Source: Saccoglossus kowalevskii (lineage: Eukaryota > Hemichordata > Enteropneusta > Harrimaniidae). Taken from it: a stretch of 27,741 nt of DNA. Both the position numbers and the translations under genes were made by a program. The notes under the pieces were generated by a model. That model had not been told where the DNA came from and did not search any database. It saw only the letters and a list, made by a program, of their open reading frames with translations. The DNA is taken from contig NW_003143311.1 of assembly GCF_000003605.2 (NCBI RefSeq), positions 26,116 to 53,856 of the forward strand. The letters run 5' to 3'. Shown here one piece after another: positions 13,651-22,440 of the stretch. The first letter of the stretch is position 1, and the number at the start of each line of letters is the position of its first letter.

Positions 13651-13710
13651 ATAAAGTACATTTGATCTCCGTAGTCCAGGATCTTCGTCCTCAAATGATT
13701 TAGTTTCTTT
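13651..13710 (-). CDS. candidate short exon of the same minus-strand gene, tentative
   Basis: Minus-strand acceptor ...gaccacacag and donor gtaaat bound 60 bp. In the phase left by the 15264-15393 candidate (CG plus A gives Arg) it reads KKLNHLRTKILDYGDQMYF without a stop and ends in phase 2. A second frame is also open (KETKSFEDEDPGLRRSNVLY), so the frame is not self-evident. Support comes only from splice-site and phase compatibility; no family is recognised. Confidence 0.2.
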
Positions 13711-14518
13711 CTGTGTGGTCAAAATACTTGTGGTGATAGTAAATGAGTACGTGTATGACAGACACTCAAATATGCTCACTGTATTTGAATGAGTATTTCA
13801 TATAACATGTAGCCCCCGTTACTGTAAATCACTATTCATATTTAGTTTCATAACCCACGTTTCTGTAAAATCTAAAAACTATTACGCTTATAGCTCGTTT
13901 CAGTCCTATAAATTATGTCGTCAGCGTACAATAAGGAAAATACTTCTATCATGTCATTTGGGGGTCGGTGTATTATTTTTAATTAATAATTTTCAACGTA
14001 TCCCTAGCTCATTTATATAAAAGATAATAGTATAGCGCTAAAAATGTTCTTGTTCTTGTTCAAATCACACACTCAGGTGAAGAGATATCCTTGTAACACG
14101 GTGTACAATTATCCGGCAATAACAATAGAAATAGAATTCTCTATTCATCAAATCAAACGCGTTTTCAAATGTAAAAAGAGACAATAAAGTTCCCGCCCTT
14201 TCCTAGATACGTGTTTGCATAAATGCGTGTAATGGCAATGTGTTATTTGTTTTTCGGATATGTACGTTTAGTCCGAGTCCGGGTAGTATTTAAATTGTGT
14301 TCAGGCAGTAATTGAAAGCTATGTTTGGGTGGCAAGTGTTCTGATTCTACCCTGGTCGGTATTTCAAATGACGTAACACAATCATATAATTCAATGGTTT
14401 GTAAGAGTATAAAGCCATTATTTGCAACATAGGAAAATTCTCCGGGTTCTTCGTCCCATATAATATGTATAAGTGCTTAGAGATGAGATACTAAAGTTTT
14501 TGCTTTCAAAGTTTCTAG

Positions 14519-14684
14519 ATTGGCGAGGTATGTCAAAATAGCATTGCACCATATAGAGTATCATCCTGAATCAGAAGCTGTTATGTCATTGATATCTCCG
14601 GCTATTAATATGATTATATCACCTATACAGGCTGAAAATGAACTACATCTGATTCAATTTTTTTATGATATATCTGCATTGTAA
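14519..14684 (+). CDS. weak candidate exon, unknown
   Basis: After a pyrimidine-rich tract ending tttctag, 55 codons are open on the plus strand to TAA at 14682-14684, and a GTAAAT overlaps the end. The translation is helix-like and polar (IEYHPESEAVMSLISPAINM followed by a glutamate- and glutamine-containing tail). No family is recognised. The length is well within chance expectation, so it is listed only because of the composition and the acceptor. Confidence 0.12.
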
Positions 14685-14910
14685 ATGAACTGTAGCGCCT
14701 TCGGACAAAACACAACATCTAAAAATATATAATTTTCTAAACTAAAGACAAAACAATATTTTATATATAAAACAAAAACCTCACTGCTTGCAATTTTATA
14801 CATCATAATCAGTAAACTGCATTTTTATCAAGACACCGGTTTTCACGTATATCACTCATGGTCAGGTGCACCATAGTTCTAAGCGTTTATTTATTACTGT
14901 CACGCCTATT

Positions 14911-14932
14911 GTTCGCACGCAAATTTGCGAAC
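14911..14932. repeat. GTTCGCA/TGCGAAC palindrome
   Basis: GTTCGCA at 14911-14917 pairs with TGCGAAC at 14926-14932, and CGCAAATTTGCG at 14918-14929 is itself a perfect 12-bp palindrome, so two alternative foldings overlap. It is the first of three inverted repeats in 320 bp. Confidence 0.6.
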
Positions 14933-14937
14933 ATTTA

Positions 14938-15043
14938 TGGTTACATTAATATTTAAATTAGTAAACCTTAACGGTTTGAATATAGACTTAATAAACATTT
15001 AAATAAAACTGTAAGGTTTACTTATTTGATATAAACGTAACCA
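14938..15043. repeat. inverted repeat, about 32-bp arms
   Basis: The left arm 14938-14970 (TGGTTAC...AAATTAGTAAACCTTA) is complementary over most of its length to the right arm 15012-15043 (TAAGGTTTAC...GTAACCA), with a 41-bp loop. A further inverted copy of the inner piece, GGTTTACTAATTT, follows at 15048-15060. This is a MITE-like hairpin, but no target duplication was identified. Confidence 0.65.
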
Positions 15044-15134
15044 CGGAGGTTTACTAATTTGCATACAAATATAGATGAACATAATTATATGCAACACATT
15101 GTTTTGTGGTATTCGCATTTGTTTTATTATGCAC

Positions 15135-15226
15135 AATTACAATTTAGAAACTCAATTAAATTACAAAGAATGGTCATATTTGCATTAATTTAATATATGA
15201 CATTAATTTGAGTTCAAATTGTAATT
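15135..15226. repeat. interrupted inverted repeat
   Basis: AATTACAATTT (15135-15145) pairs with AAATTGTAATT (15216-15226). Inside it a CTCAATT-like block and GTCATAT (15173-15179) / ATATGAC (15195-15201) also pair. The arms are imperfect between these blocks. It lies 92 bp after the hairpin at 14938-15043. Confidence 0.6.
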
Positions 15227-15263
15227 CATGTGGATATCGGTTTACCAGTTTTTATTAATTTAC

Positions 15264-15393
15264 CGACTTTGGTATTTGCACTGCTTTCTGTGGGGGTCAT
15301 TCTCTTCTATGTCGTATTTGCATAGATTCATTGCCAGTACTGCTCCCGTATCGGTTGTTCTCCAGACCCATGCAGAATAGTCGCTGTAATAAC
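15264..15393 (-). CDS. candidate internal exon of an unidentified minus-strand gene
   Basis: On the minus strand a strong acceptor (a T-rich tract ending in ttttgttcag) precedes 130 bp that are open for 42 codons and richer in G+C than the surroundings, followed by donor gtaaat. The peptide starts YYSDYSAWVWRTTDTG and continues AVLAMNLCKYDIEEND, with two cysteines 14 residues apart, two tryptophans and many charged residues. This amino-acid mix is unlike the translations of AT-rich noncoding DNA nearby. The exon starts with two bases of a split codon and ends with two. I do not recognise the family. It would sit inside an nAChR intron if that gene's first exons lie further upstream. Chance remains possible because the open stretch is short. 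Confidence 0.4.
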
Positions 15394-15531
15394 CTGAACA
15401 AAATAATAATTGGAATACATAAACGTTTGTAAAAAATAATTAATGACACAAAAACATTCCCAGTGATTGGAAGGGTTCTCAACACATGTACAATTTACTT
15501 AATATGATTACTATCTCACTCATGTTTGCAG

Positions 15532-15576
15532 ACAGACAGAACCGAGATGTACACGCATCTTAGCAGCACTTGGAAA
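15532..15576 (+). CDS. candidate nAChR exon 3 (45 bp), tentative
   Basis: A good acceptor (ctcactcatgtttgcag) is followed by exactly 45 bp in phase 0 before a GT, 560 bp upstream of the 110-bp exon. Exon 3 is 45 bp and phase 0 at both ends in vertebrate nAChR genes, and neighbouring introns here are 514 and 586 bp. The translation TDRTEMYTHLSSTWK has a D-R-T-E block comparable to the family's E-K-N-Q, and a tryptophan, but the Trp is displaced: it lies three residues before the next Trp instead of the usual five. The donor gtcaat is weak. The frame also stays open for 20 more codons. It may be a chance match or part of another gene. Confidence 0.2.
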
Positions 15577-15589
15577 GTCAATGGTTTAG

Positions 15590-15690
15590 CCAATAGGCGC
15601 TATGCATTAAGTGAACTATATAAGACGCCAACCAATCACACATAGTATAAATTAATCACAGATGTTATAATTAAAGATTCATATGCAAAT
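15590..15690. promoter_or_regulatory. promoter-like block (CCAAT, TATA, octamer), direction uncertain
   Basis: On the plus strand CCAAT (15590-15594) is followed by TATATAAG (15617-15624) and a second CCAAT (15632-15636). Read on the minus strand, octamer ATTTGCAT (15690-15683), ATTGG and CTTATATAG come in the order and at roughly the spacing of a strong RNA polymerase II promoter, about 0.2 kb ahead of the minus-strand candidate exon at 15264-15393. Each motif is short and AT-rich, so chance is a real alternative. Confidence 0.25.
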
Positions 15691-16136
15691 TAGTTTTCGA
15701 AAATAAGTAATGTTGATTTTATAATCGTCATTTTTATTGTATTTTCTGTGGTATAAGTCGGTGTTAACTGTACGGGTTTTCGTGGATTTACAATTGTAAT
15801 TGTATACAATAACTATACCCATACATAAATAATAATCGCAAAATTCAGACCTTGCACATTCCATGTAAATAGTAGTTAATCTATTGTTGTATTGAAAATA
15901 ATCAACGTGAAATAACTATTATTATACATCAGATCAAATGTATGTTGTGTTTACGTGTGATTGCCAGATAACTGACAGAATATCTAGATGTTCTTACGTT
16001 TTATGCTTAATGCGTTAACAGTTGCTTCCATAAGACAATTAGTTATAGTATCCGACGAAACTCAATATAATAAATTATATACTGTATAGTGTTTATATAT
16101 AATATCACTAATACTGTTTACCTTTTTGTGACACAG
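15691..16136. other. presumed nAChR intron or 5' region
   Basis: AT-rich sequence leading to the acceptor gacacag before the first secure exon. A 61-codon minus-strand frame is present but has no recognisable content. If the 45-bp exon candidate is real, 15577-16136 is a 560-bp intron. Confidence 0.5.
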
Positions 16137-16246
16137 AGATGGCATGACGATTATCTAATGTGGAACGCTAGTAAATATAATAATCTTGACAAGTTAAGAG
16201 TGCCATCATCAATGGTGTGGTTGCCTGATACTGTGCTCTATAATAC
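16137..16246 (+). CDS. nAChR exon with loop A (110-bp 'exon 4')
   Basis: Encodes residues 1-37 of the visible protein: [10 protein letters not shown] at the start, an N-glycosylation sequon NAS, then the loop A signature WLPDTVLYN. The acceptor is ...gacacag and the donor is gtaagc at 16247. The exon is 110 bp, starts in phase 0 and ends in phase 2; 110 bp is the conserved length and phasing of exon 4 in vertebrate nAChR genes, which fixes the 5' edge at 16137 rather than after the next AG two bases on. The split codon (AC+G, Thr) reads cleanly into the next exon. Confidence 0.93.
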
Positions 16247-19200
16247 GTAAGCAATTTGTACCCCGATAACCTCTGACCTATGCATTTGTAATGAAATAAT
16301 ATTCCATGTGTTTTCGTTAAGATGTATTTAATAATTTAACTGTTAACTATCTAAATGTAAGTTATATATTTCAATTAAAATGTAAAGGATAATAGATAAT
16401 TTTGGTCATTCTGAGCTCATGTTAAAACGTACCGTAATTTTATTTCATGTTTTATGGTAGTCATTGTGGTGTAAAAATCCGCTGCTGTGCCATAGAACAC
16501 AACACTTGAAAAGTGTGTAATGGTAGCCTTGGCAGCTTACGGATTAAATTGATCAAATTGATCAAATATATCAATATGAACGTGTTTCATCATATCACAA
16601 AACAAGAAGCATATTTATAGCAAGGATCACCCCAGTAAACGTGATATTGTTCAATTTACAAATCGAACTTCTCTTTAAGCATGCTGTAAATCACCAATGG
16701 TTATGTATTGCTATTGTGTGTGTTAAAATGCCATTAACATATTTTGTTTATCCCACGCAGGGCTAAACAGGACAATGAGAATTTTATGTTGGACGTAAAG
16801 ACTACTATGATAATTGATTCAGAAGGAAGCGTTGATTGGAGTGCCTTGGTTATTCTGAAGACTTTTTGCCCTGTGAATATCTTTTATTTCCCATTTGATA
16901 CGCAGAAGTGTGAAATGAAGTTCGGTTCGTGGCAGTATGATGCCAGTTTCATCGATTATACTAGAGGACCGGCAGATGCTAGTAATTATGTACATAATGG
17001 AGAGTGGGACACTGTTGGTAAGTAGTATAGATGATAAATCGTTTTCAAACTAACACAGTATATCTCAAAAACATGAATAACCAAATATTAAATATGTTCC
17101 ATATTAACTATCAAATATTTAAAAATTCGGTATTATCGTTGCAGCTGGATATTTACTAAACGAAACGAAGTGCGTGTTAGTGCTTAGCATCACAAAAAAC
17201 ATTGTGTTAGGTCACAATTTTATATCTGTTTTTAGTGAATATGCCACATTGTGAACATAAACCTGAAAGTATAATGGTGAATTTGTCTTGAAGTGCGAAA
17301 TAATTTATTATAATTATGTTATATATGCACACATGGCATATCCCAAGAGATGTCGCAGGCGATGCATGAATCGAGTCAAGTGCTATGTACATTGCATGAA
17401 ATGAACAGTAGTGTGTACACACCTTGCTCTCAAGAAATCATTCAATGTCTATGCATGTAGTTATGTAATATGGGACGGTATTGTAAGATAAATGGTAGAT
17501 GCATGTCACATAAATGTAGATCAACTAAAATCATTTTATCAATCAACTCCGTACTTTAACGTCAGTTAATAGTGATCCATTACAGTTGTAATAATAAAAA
17601 CATCCGTCACAAATCGTTCACGATGTAATAAAGGATCAGAGTATAAAGTACCCAATTTATCCCTGCTATGCAACGACAAAATTGCACGTAGTACTAATAT
17701 AATGAATCAAATCTGCGTAAATATTGGCATTGACATTTATTTGCTAAGAAATTTATAGATCATGTCTAAGATCAATATTTAACGATGAAAGTGTAGCTGA
17801 ATTGGTACTCTGTGGTATCAGCTTTCTGTGGGTTCTACAAAGACGACAATGTATTCAATACTGAATTAGAAGGGCAGTGTGCTACATGTAAAACAATATT
17901 CAAGTGTGTGTAATTGTGGTATATTCATTGAATTCGAAAGATTACGTAAGGGGTAACTCAATTTATGTCGAGTTTGTAGGTTCTCTTCATGATTCAGTTA
18001 GAAAGCTTTCGTTCTTCATTTTATAGCAAATTTTACAAGACCAAATGTAAGTCAAACTAATAAATTCATACAATCAGTGGCCTTTCACATACGTCATGTT
18101 TACGCAACGAAACTGTCTGCTATGTCTCTCGACGGACATGAAAAAAATCCATTAGTCTCGTATCATTGCTTTTTTCTTCCGGGCGATCGGCTTTCGATCT
18201 CATTGAAGCTGTTTAGAGCGGTGAACATATGTACAACACTGGGGCATGTTAGTAGGTACTGCACGTGTGCAGATTACGTGCTCCGCTGCCCGCAGATGTT
18301 TCATGAAATAACGTTAAACGTGAAGACAAAATAGGTGTAATATTTAACCATGTACGTTCTTTGTAATTTTAAATTTATACTCTCGAATAAGACGTGTATA
18401 TCCAGTTAGTTGAAGAAGAACTAATATGTCATGTTATTAGTCAAACTACATTAGCACTCGTGATTCTCTCTAATGCGCAATCCAGCGTATTTACTGTACT
18501 GTTATATTTAGAACGGTAGTATACGCTTTATTTGAGGATGTGCGTCAGTGGAGATTGATCTCACAAATGCTTATGTGTGCCTTTGAATATATCGTATAAT
18601 CAACTTTCCTTCTGTGTTATGTGTTAAATCTAATAATTAGATAATCTCAGTTAATGCAATTCACACTTATCTCTGATGCTCGTATATGTTTTGTGCATTG
18701 TGCATAACCTGCTGTGTGTGTGATTTTATTTAACGCATTCTCTCCGTTACACTATCTTTGCAACCATCTTGGGTATTAATTTGTCTCTCCGCAGGTTCAC
18801 ATAGAAACATGAGGTCAAGCACAGATGTACTGGATATTAGAAAAGAGGGGATTATCAAATCAATTTATTTCTGCCCATTTATTGTCTCATTGATTCATAT
18901 TTCAGTTGTTATTGTTTTATTTTTTTGTTTATTGCTTGTTTTGTGTATTGTTTTGTCTTTTATATATCCCAGGTCATTGTGCACAGAAGACATGGTTAGT
19001 ATCACAAGAAGGATGTATAGTGTACGCACCAAGACGATTCACTCTAATATTTTCTTGTTTCTAGGAATAACAGTCATTCGTAATCCGGGCATCTATTCAT
19101 GTTGTCCGGGTCGAGAATACCCGGATGTAACGTTCACCATCACCATTCGCCGAAAGCCGTTATTTTACGTTTTCAATTTGATAGTCCCCTGTTTTCTTAT

Positions 19201-20435
19201 ATCTGGTATGTCTATGCTCGGGTTCATTCTTCCGTGTGAATCCGGAGAAAAGGTCTCACTTGGTATCACAGTGTTACTCTCTCTTACCGTCTTCTTGCTT
19301 GTTGTTGCCGAAACCATGCCGGCGACCTCCGACACGATTCCATTAATAGGTGAGTAGTTTATTAGTATTAAAACTCAACGGACGAGGGAAGAGTTTGCTG
19401 GTTTGGGACTTACTAGAACCAATTACAAATGTAGAAGTGGACATCTACAGGTAATGTACTTTCATTGGATGCTTTCTCATCATGGATACGCCATGCATTA
19501 TACAACTCCAAATAAATTGATATATTTAATCTCATATTTCACAATTTGTTTATTTCGTGGTATTTCCGTTCCGAATTTCAGAATCATTGATCCGTCAAAT
19601 GTGACTATTATCGAAGTTTAAGCACAGACTAATTTGAGTTAGAAAAATTTCAATCAGGCGGTTGATTTACTCATATTGGCTGAGATGCAATAGCTGTCAA
19701 ATCAGCTGAATCAGTCTGATATGCAATCAGCCAAGCATTTTGTCAATTAAATTGCCTAGGTATTAGAGGCTCGGCAATTTGCTGTATTGGTATTTCATTT
19801 AATCAAGTGCGCTTCAACAAGAAATCCTTTGTTAATAAGCAATATCGGCAAATAAAAACTGGCCCTACTGTTTACCTGGATCAACGAGTAATTGTGTTTG
19901 GCAGTTGAATATGTATATATTTTTATTATTTGTAGGTCGATATTATATATTTACTATTGTATTGGTAGCAGCGTCGACGACAATGACAGTTGTTGTTCTA
20001 AATCTCCACCACCGTCACAATCAACTCCCACGATGGGTTCGATTTATTTACTTCAAAGTATTGGCTCGCCTACTACTGGTTCAGTTGCCGAGTTTTATTG
20101 CCAACAAGGACGATTGTCGTAATTGTGTCATCTCCAATTCTGGCAGCGTTAAAGAAGAGGAAGTAAAAATAATAAAAGCTAGCCCTGACAGGAAAAAGAA
20201 CACAAACGATCACTCTAAAAAGAACATGACTTTTAAGGATAAGGTATTGCTAGATATATTAAAATATGTCAAGACGATTTCAATGAGACACGAAGGAAAG
20301 GACAAACATACGAAGGTGATCATTGAATGGCACATGGTTGCCAAGATTACTGATCGGTTATTTTTTATTATTTACGTGTTGTCCGCTGTATTGATAAACG
20401 TCATTATTGCTGTACAAGCCATGGAGCACATTTAA
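16137..20435 (+). CDS. nicotinic acetylcholine receptor alpha-type subunit, 5'-incomplete spliced gene
   Basis: Four exons (16137-16246, 16761-17017, 19065-19349, 19936-20435) join in frame to 383 codons plus a stop. In joined-protein numbering: loop A W28-x-PD...LYN to N36; Cys-loop C73-C87 with 13 residues between and FPFD inside; loop B W94 in GSW; loop C Y133, vicinal C135-C136, Y141; M1 about 155-178; M2 about 184-204, preceded by GEK; M3 about 220-240; a cytoplasmic loop of about 115 residues; M4 about 359-377. This is the signature of a cation-selective, agonist-binding nAChR subunit, which forms pentamers in the plasma membrane of nerve or muscle. Full-length subunits are usually about 450-520 residues, so the signal peptide, N-terminal helix and loop D are missing. 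Cys-Cys to Tyr spacing in loop C is one residue longer than in alpha7 and matches muscle alpha1. Family assignment is secure; the exact subclass is not. Confidence 0.96.
16247..16760 (+). other. nAChR intron
   Basis: This 514-bp AT-rich intron has donor gtaagc and acceptor cccacgcag. It contains a short direct repeat of GATCAAATT/GATCAAATA around 16551-16572. No other coding or structural signal was seen. Confidence 0.9.
16761..17017 (+). CDS. nAChR exon with Cys-loop and loop B
   Basis: This 257-bp exon runs from acceptor ...cccacgcag to donor gtaagt at 17018 and encodes residues 38-122. It carries the diagnostic Cys-loop (C73 and C87 flanking 13 residues with FPFD), the FGSWQYD loop B block with W94, and the conserved NGEWDTVG end. 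In vertebrate alpha7-type genes this stretch is divided into two exons; here it is one, so an intron has been lost or never gained. It ends in phase 1, matching the GA that opens the exon at 19065. Confidence 0.96.
17018..19064 (+). other. large nAChR intron (2,047 bp)
   Basis: The donor is gtaagt and the acceptor ttgtttctag. The intron is mostly AT-rich. A patch at about 18065-18330 is visibly richer in G+C and has an 85-codon open frame on the plus strand, but shows no recognised motif and no convincing splice pair. The last 270 bp (18795-19064) follow a strong acceptor-like site (tttgtctctccgcag) and remain open in the channel's frame. A second T-rich tract ends in AG at 18972 but is out of phase with the channel. 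Confidence 0.85.
19065..19349 (+). CDS. nAChR exon with loop C, M1 and M2
   Basis: This 285-bp exon (residues 123-217 plus a split Gly) begins after ...tttctag and ends at gtgagt (19350). It encodes loop C ([11 protein letters not shown]), the [11 protein letters not shown] entry to M1 with its conserved PC pair, the M1-M2 linker LPCESGEK, and M2 with the [13 protein letters not shown] core, ending in [12 protein letters not shown]. The glutamate at -1' and leucine at 9' are the residues expected in a cation channel. The linker has Cys-Glu where Ala-Asp is usual. The reading frame stays open for 307 bp upstream of the acceptor, which is reported separately as a possible alternative splice form. 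Confidence 0.96.
19350..19935 (+). other. nAChR intron
   Basis: This 586-bp intron has donor gtgagt and acceptor tttgtag. Around 19650-19740 there are imperfect copies of a segment containing GATGCAAT and AATCAGC with GGCTGA/TCAGCC inversions, a minor local repeat. No coding sequence is apparent. Confidence 0.9.
19936..20435 (+). CDS. nAChR terminal exon with M3, cytoplasmic loop and M4
   Basis: This 500-bp exon runs from acceptor ...tttgtag to TAA at 20433-20435. It encodes M3 ([20 protein letters not shown]) ending in the family motif NLHHR, then LPRWVR, a basic and fairly short cytoplasmic loop, and the amphipathic pre-M4 helix with [13 protein letters not shown] leading to M4. The protein ends only six residues after M4, at AMEHI. 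Vertebrate genes have an intron inside this stretch after M3; none is needed here. The loop has runs such as KEEE and RKKN and no recognisable domain, as is usual for this family. Confidence 0.95.
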
Positions 20436-20665
20436 TAACTGTCAAACTGGAATTTCGTTAAAAATAATGAAACATTATTTCACTTGTAGAGGGATAAGCG
20501 GATAGAAGATGGAATAAGTTGGAGGAGAGGTTTTTGGTCATAATTTCTTTTAACATGACGATGTGATTTGCATTAGCTTGTGTTACTACGATATGTTTAT
20601 ACCTTGAAATGAATATAAGAAATGACAAATCTTATAGTTTAATAAAGTGTTAGCGCAGTACATTA
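20436..20665 (+). other. presumed nAChR 3' UTR
   Basis: This region lies between the nAChR stop and shortly after AATAAA at 20641-20646. No further coding sequence is apparent. The cleavage site is not determined from sequence. Confidence 0.5.
20641..20646 (+). terminator. candidate poly(A) signal of the nAChR gene
   Basis: The canonical hexamer AATAAA lies 206 bp after the nAChR stop codon, so the 3' UTR would be about 220-230 bp. This is the first AATAAA after the stop. In AT-rich DNA the hexamer occurs by chance, so only its position supports it. Confidence 0.5.
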
Positions 20666-21290
20666 CAATTATCAAAAATGATGAAACCCAATTTTGATAT
20701 TTCCAGACTTTCTACAAAAATTTAAATTACGGCAGTTAATATGCTGTCTACCTTTTATAATATGCCATTTCGTTTTATGTCTTGCAAATCAAATCAACGT
20801 CGGCTTACTCTGTGTAGTTGTCATTGGCAACAGGATTATATGTCATTTCAGTTTTTGTCTCTTGATGTGAGGCACAACTTTGAATCGAAAAAGTCGATTA
20901 ATCTCGAGTATAGACTTGAACGCGCCCACAGCTGAACTAATGTGGCGCATCGCAGCTGTCAGTTTGACGGACAGTAGATCAATTGGGCGATAAATGAGCA
21001 CAGTATTATTTGAAGGTTAAAAGAATTCATGTGCACAAGATATGATTTAATGGATAGCGCGCACTCATGATCCACCGCAAACCGTATAAGTAATATCCCT
21101 CTGTATTTTGACGATACGTTTATTGAGTCAAATTTCAAAACACTTACACAAAGCACGGAGTAATTGTACTCTGTGTCATTGCGTTACACATCAGAACTGC
21201 TCCCTTTCCATTAACAACGGAGAAATTGTACGTGTACGTTTTTCGCGACTCCTAATGCAATTGAACACAAATCTGTCTTCAAACGACTGA

Positions 21291-21832
21291 AGGTCAGTTG
21301 TGTGGCACATATCATGTACACATATTATGCGTGACACACTGCATAGAAACAACTGACCATGAGTTGTGTGATACACTGTGTTTTCACATATACTAGTATG
21401 TGTGAAAAGAAATTACCGTTATTTATGTGGCACATTGTGTACGCGTAACTGTGTGGAAACAACTTGCCGTGAGTTGTGTGTACACATATCTGCGTGGAAA
21501 CAACTTACCGTGAGTTGTGTGTACACATATCTGTGTAGAAACAACTTACCGTGATTTTGTGTACACGTATCTGTGTAAAAACAACTGACCATGAGTTGTG
21601 TGATACACCGTGTACACATATCTATGTGGAAACAACTTACCTTTAGTTTTGTGTACACATATCTGTGTTGAAACAACTTACCGTGATTTGTGTGGCACAA
21701 TGTGTTTTAACATATATATGTGTGGAATCAACTTATCGTGATTTGTGTGGCAAACTGTGTACACATATCTGTGTGGAAACAACTGACCATGAGTTGTGTG
21801 GCATACGGTGTACATATGTGGAAACAACTGAT
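21291..21832. repeat. 41-bp minisatellite, about 11 units, two unit lengths
   Basis: The unit is GTACACATATCTGTGTGGAA followed by ACAACTTACCGTGAGTTGTGT. Exact 41-bp spacing is visible from 21481 to 21521. Other units carry an extra block of about 10-13 bp (GGCACACTGT-like), so a short and a long unit alternate irregularly. The core GAAACAACTKACC recurs about 11 times; end units are more degenerate. It lies about 0.65 kb beyond the nAChR poly(A) signal. Short open frames crossing it on both strands are repeat shadows. Confidence 0.9.
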
Positions 21833-22025
21833 AACTGCTATAACGTCACACGACTGCGTTGAATTCAATGTTGGTGTTTTGTATATCACTGTCATTAACT
21901 CGCTGATTTAAGAATATGCCTGAATTTCTATATAGCCGTAGCCGTCATTATTGAAAACCACAAATTCTCTAATTTGCGAATGTCATGTTAAGTCGTTTCA
22001 TATAATTTTATTTCCTATACTATAG

Positions 22026-22054
22026 AAATGACTACACCTGCAGAGTAGTCATTT
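22026..22054. repeat. perfect 10-bp hairpin
   Basis: AAATGACTAC, a 9-base loop (ACCTGCAGA), then GTAGTCATTT. It stands alone in AT-rich DNA; function unknown. Confidence 0.6.
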
Positions 22055-22270
22055 GCAAACGATAGGAATGAACCTGGTATTTACCTTTACCATTACAAAT
22101 ATAAGTGGCTATAAGATAGCCCAGGACGACTAATGAAATGCTACGTTAAATCAGTTTGACTATTTTGCTATCTTGGTTGATCCACTAACATGTTTTATAA
22201 AATCGTAGGAAGTAAACCAATGCCTGGCTTTATAATTATTTAGAACACTGTGGCCGGTTTATCTATAGAG

Positions 22271-22440
22271 CGCGTGAATTTTGAATAGAAACGTAGTATT
22301 TTACTTGTAGAGAGCGCCAAATTTCATTATAAATTGTTTTCCACTTTGAGGTGTTACGCGTAACAGACTTGTGAGGGCGTTATACAGTAATTTCATACAC
22401 GACTCAACTTAGACGCGTGCGAATTCTCAGAAGACTTACC
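22271..22440. repeat. dispersed repeat box A, copy 1
   Basis: This 170-bp segment aligns with 25367-25548: shared landmarks in the same order are TTTGAATAG, ACTTG(T/C)AGAG, TTTCCAC, GAGG(T/C)G, GTGAG, CTCAACT and the final CTTACC. Divergence is substantial but collinear. It sits about 0.9 kb ahead of the start of the minisatellite domain. Confidence 0.6.

Noticed and set aside
18077-18334. 85-codon frame in a G+C-richer patch of the large nAChR intron
   Set aside because: No known motif or splice-site pair, and the other strand is interrupted; it may be a mobile-element relic, but nothing identifies it.
18973-19064. AG at 18972 after a very T-rich tract as an alternative nAChR acceptor
   Set aside because: It is out of phase with the upstream exon that ends in phase 1, so it would shift the frame.
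20463-20500. CACTTGTAGAGGG downstream of the nAChR stop as a third copy of box A
   Set aside because: The match is limited to about 13 bp and does not extend on either side.
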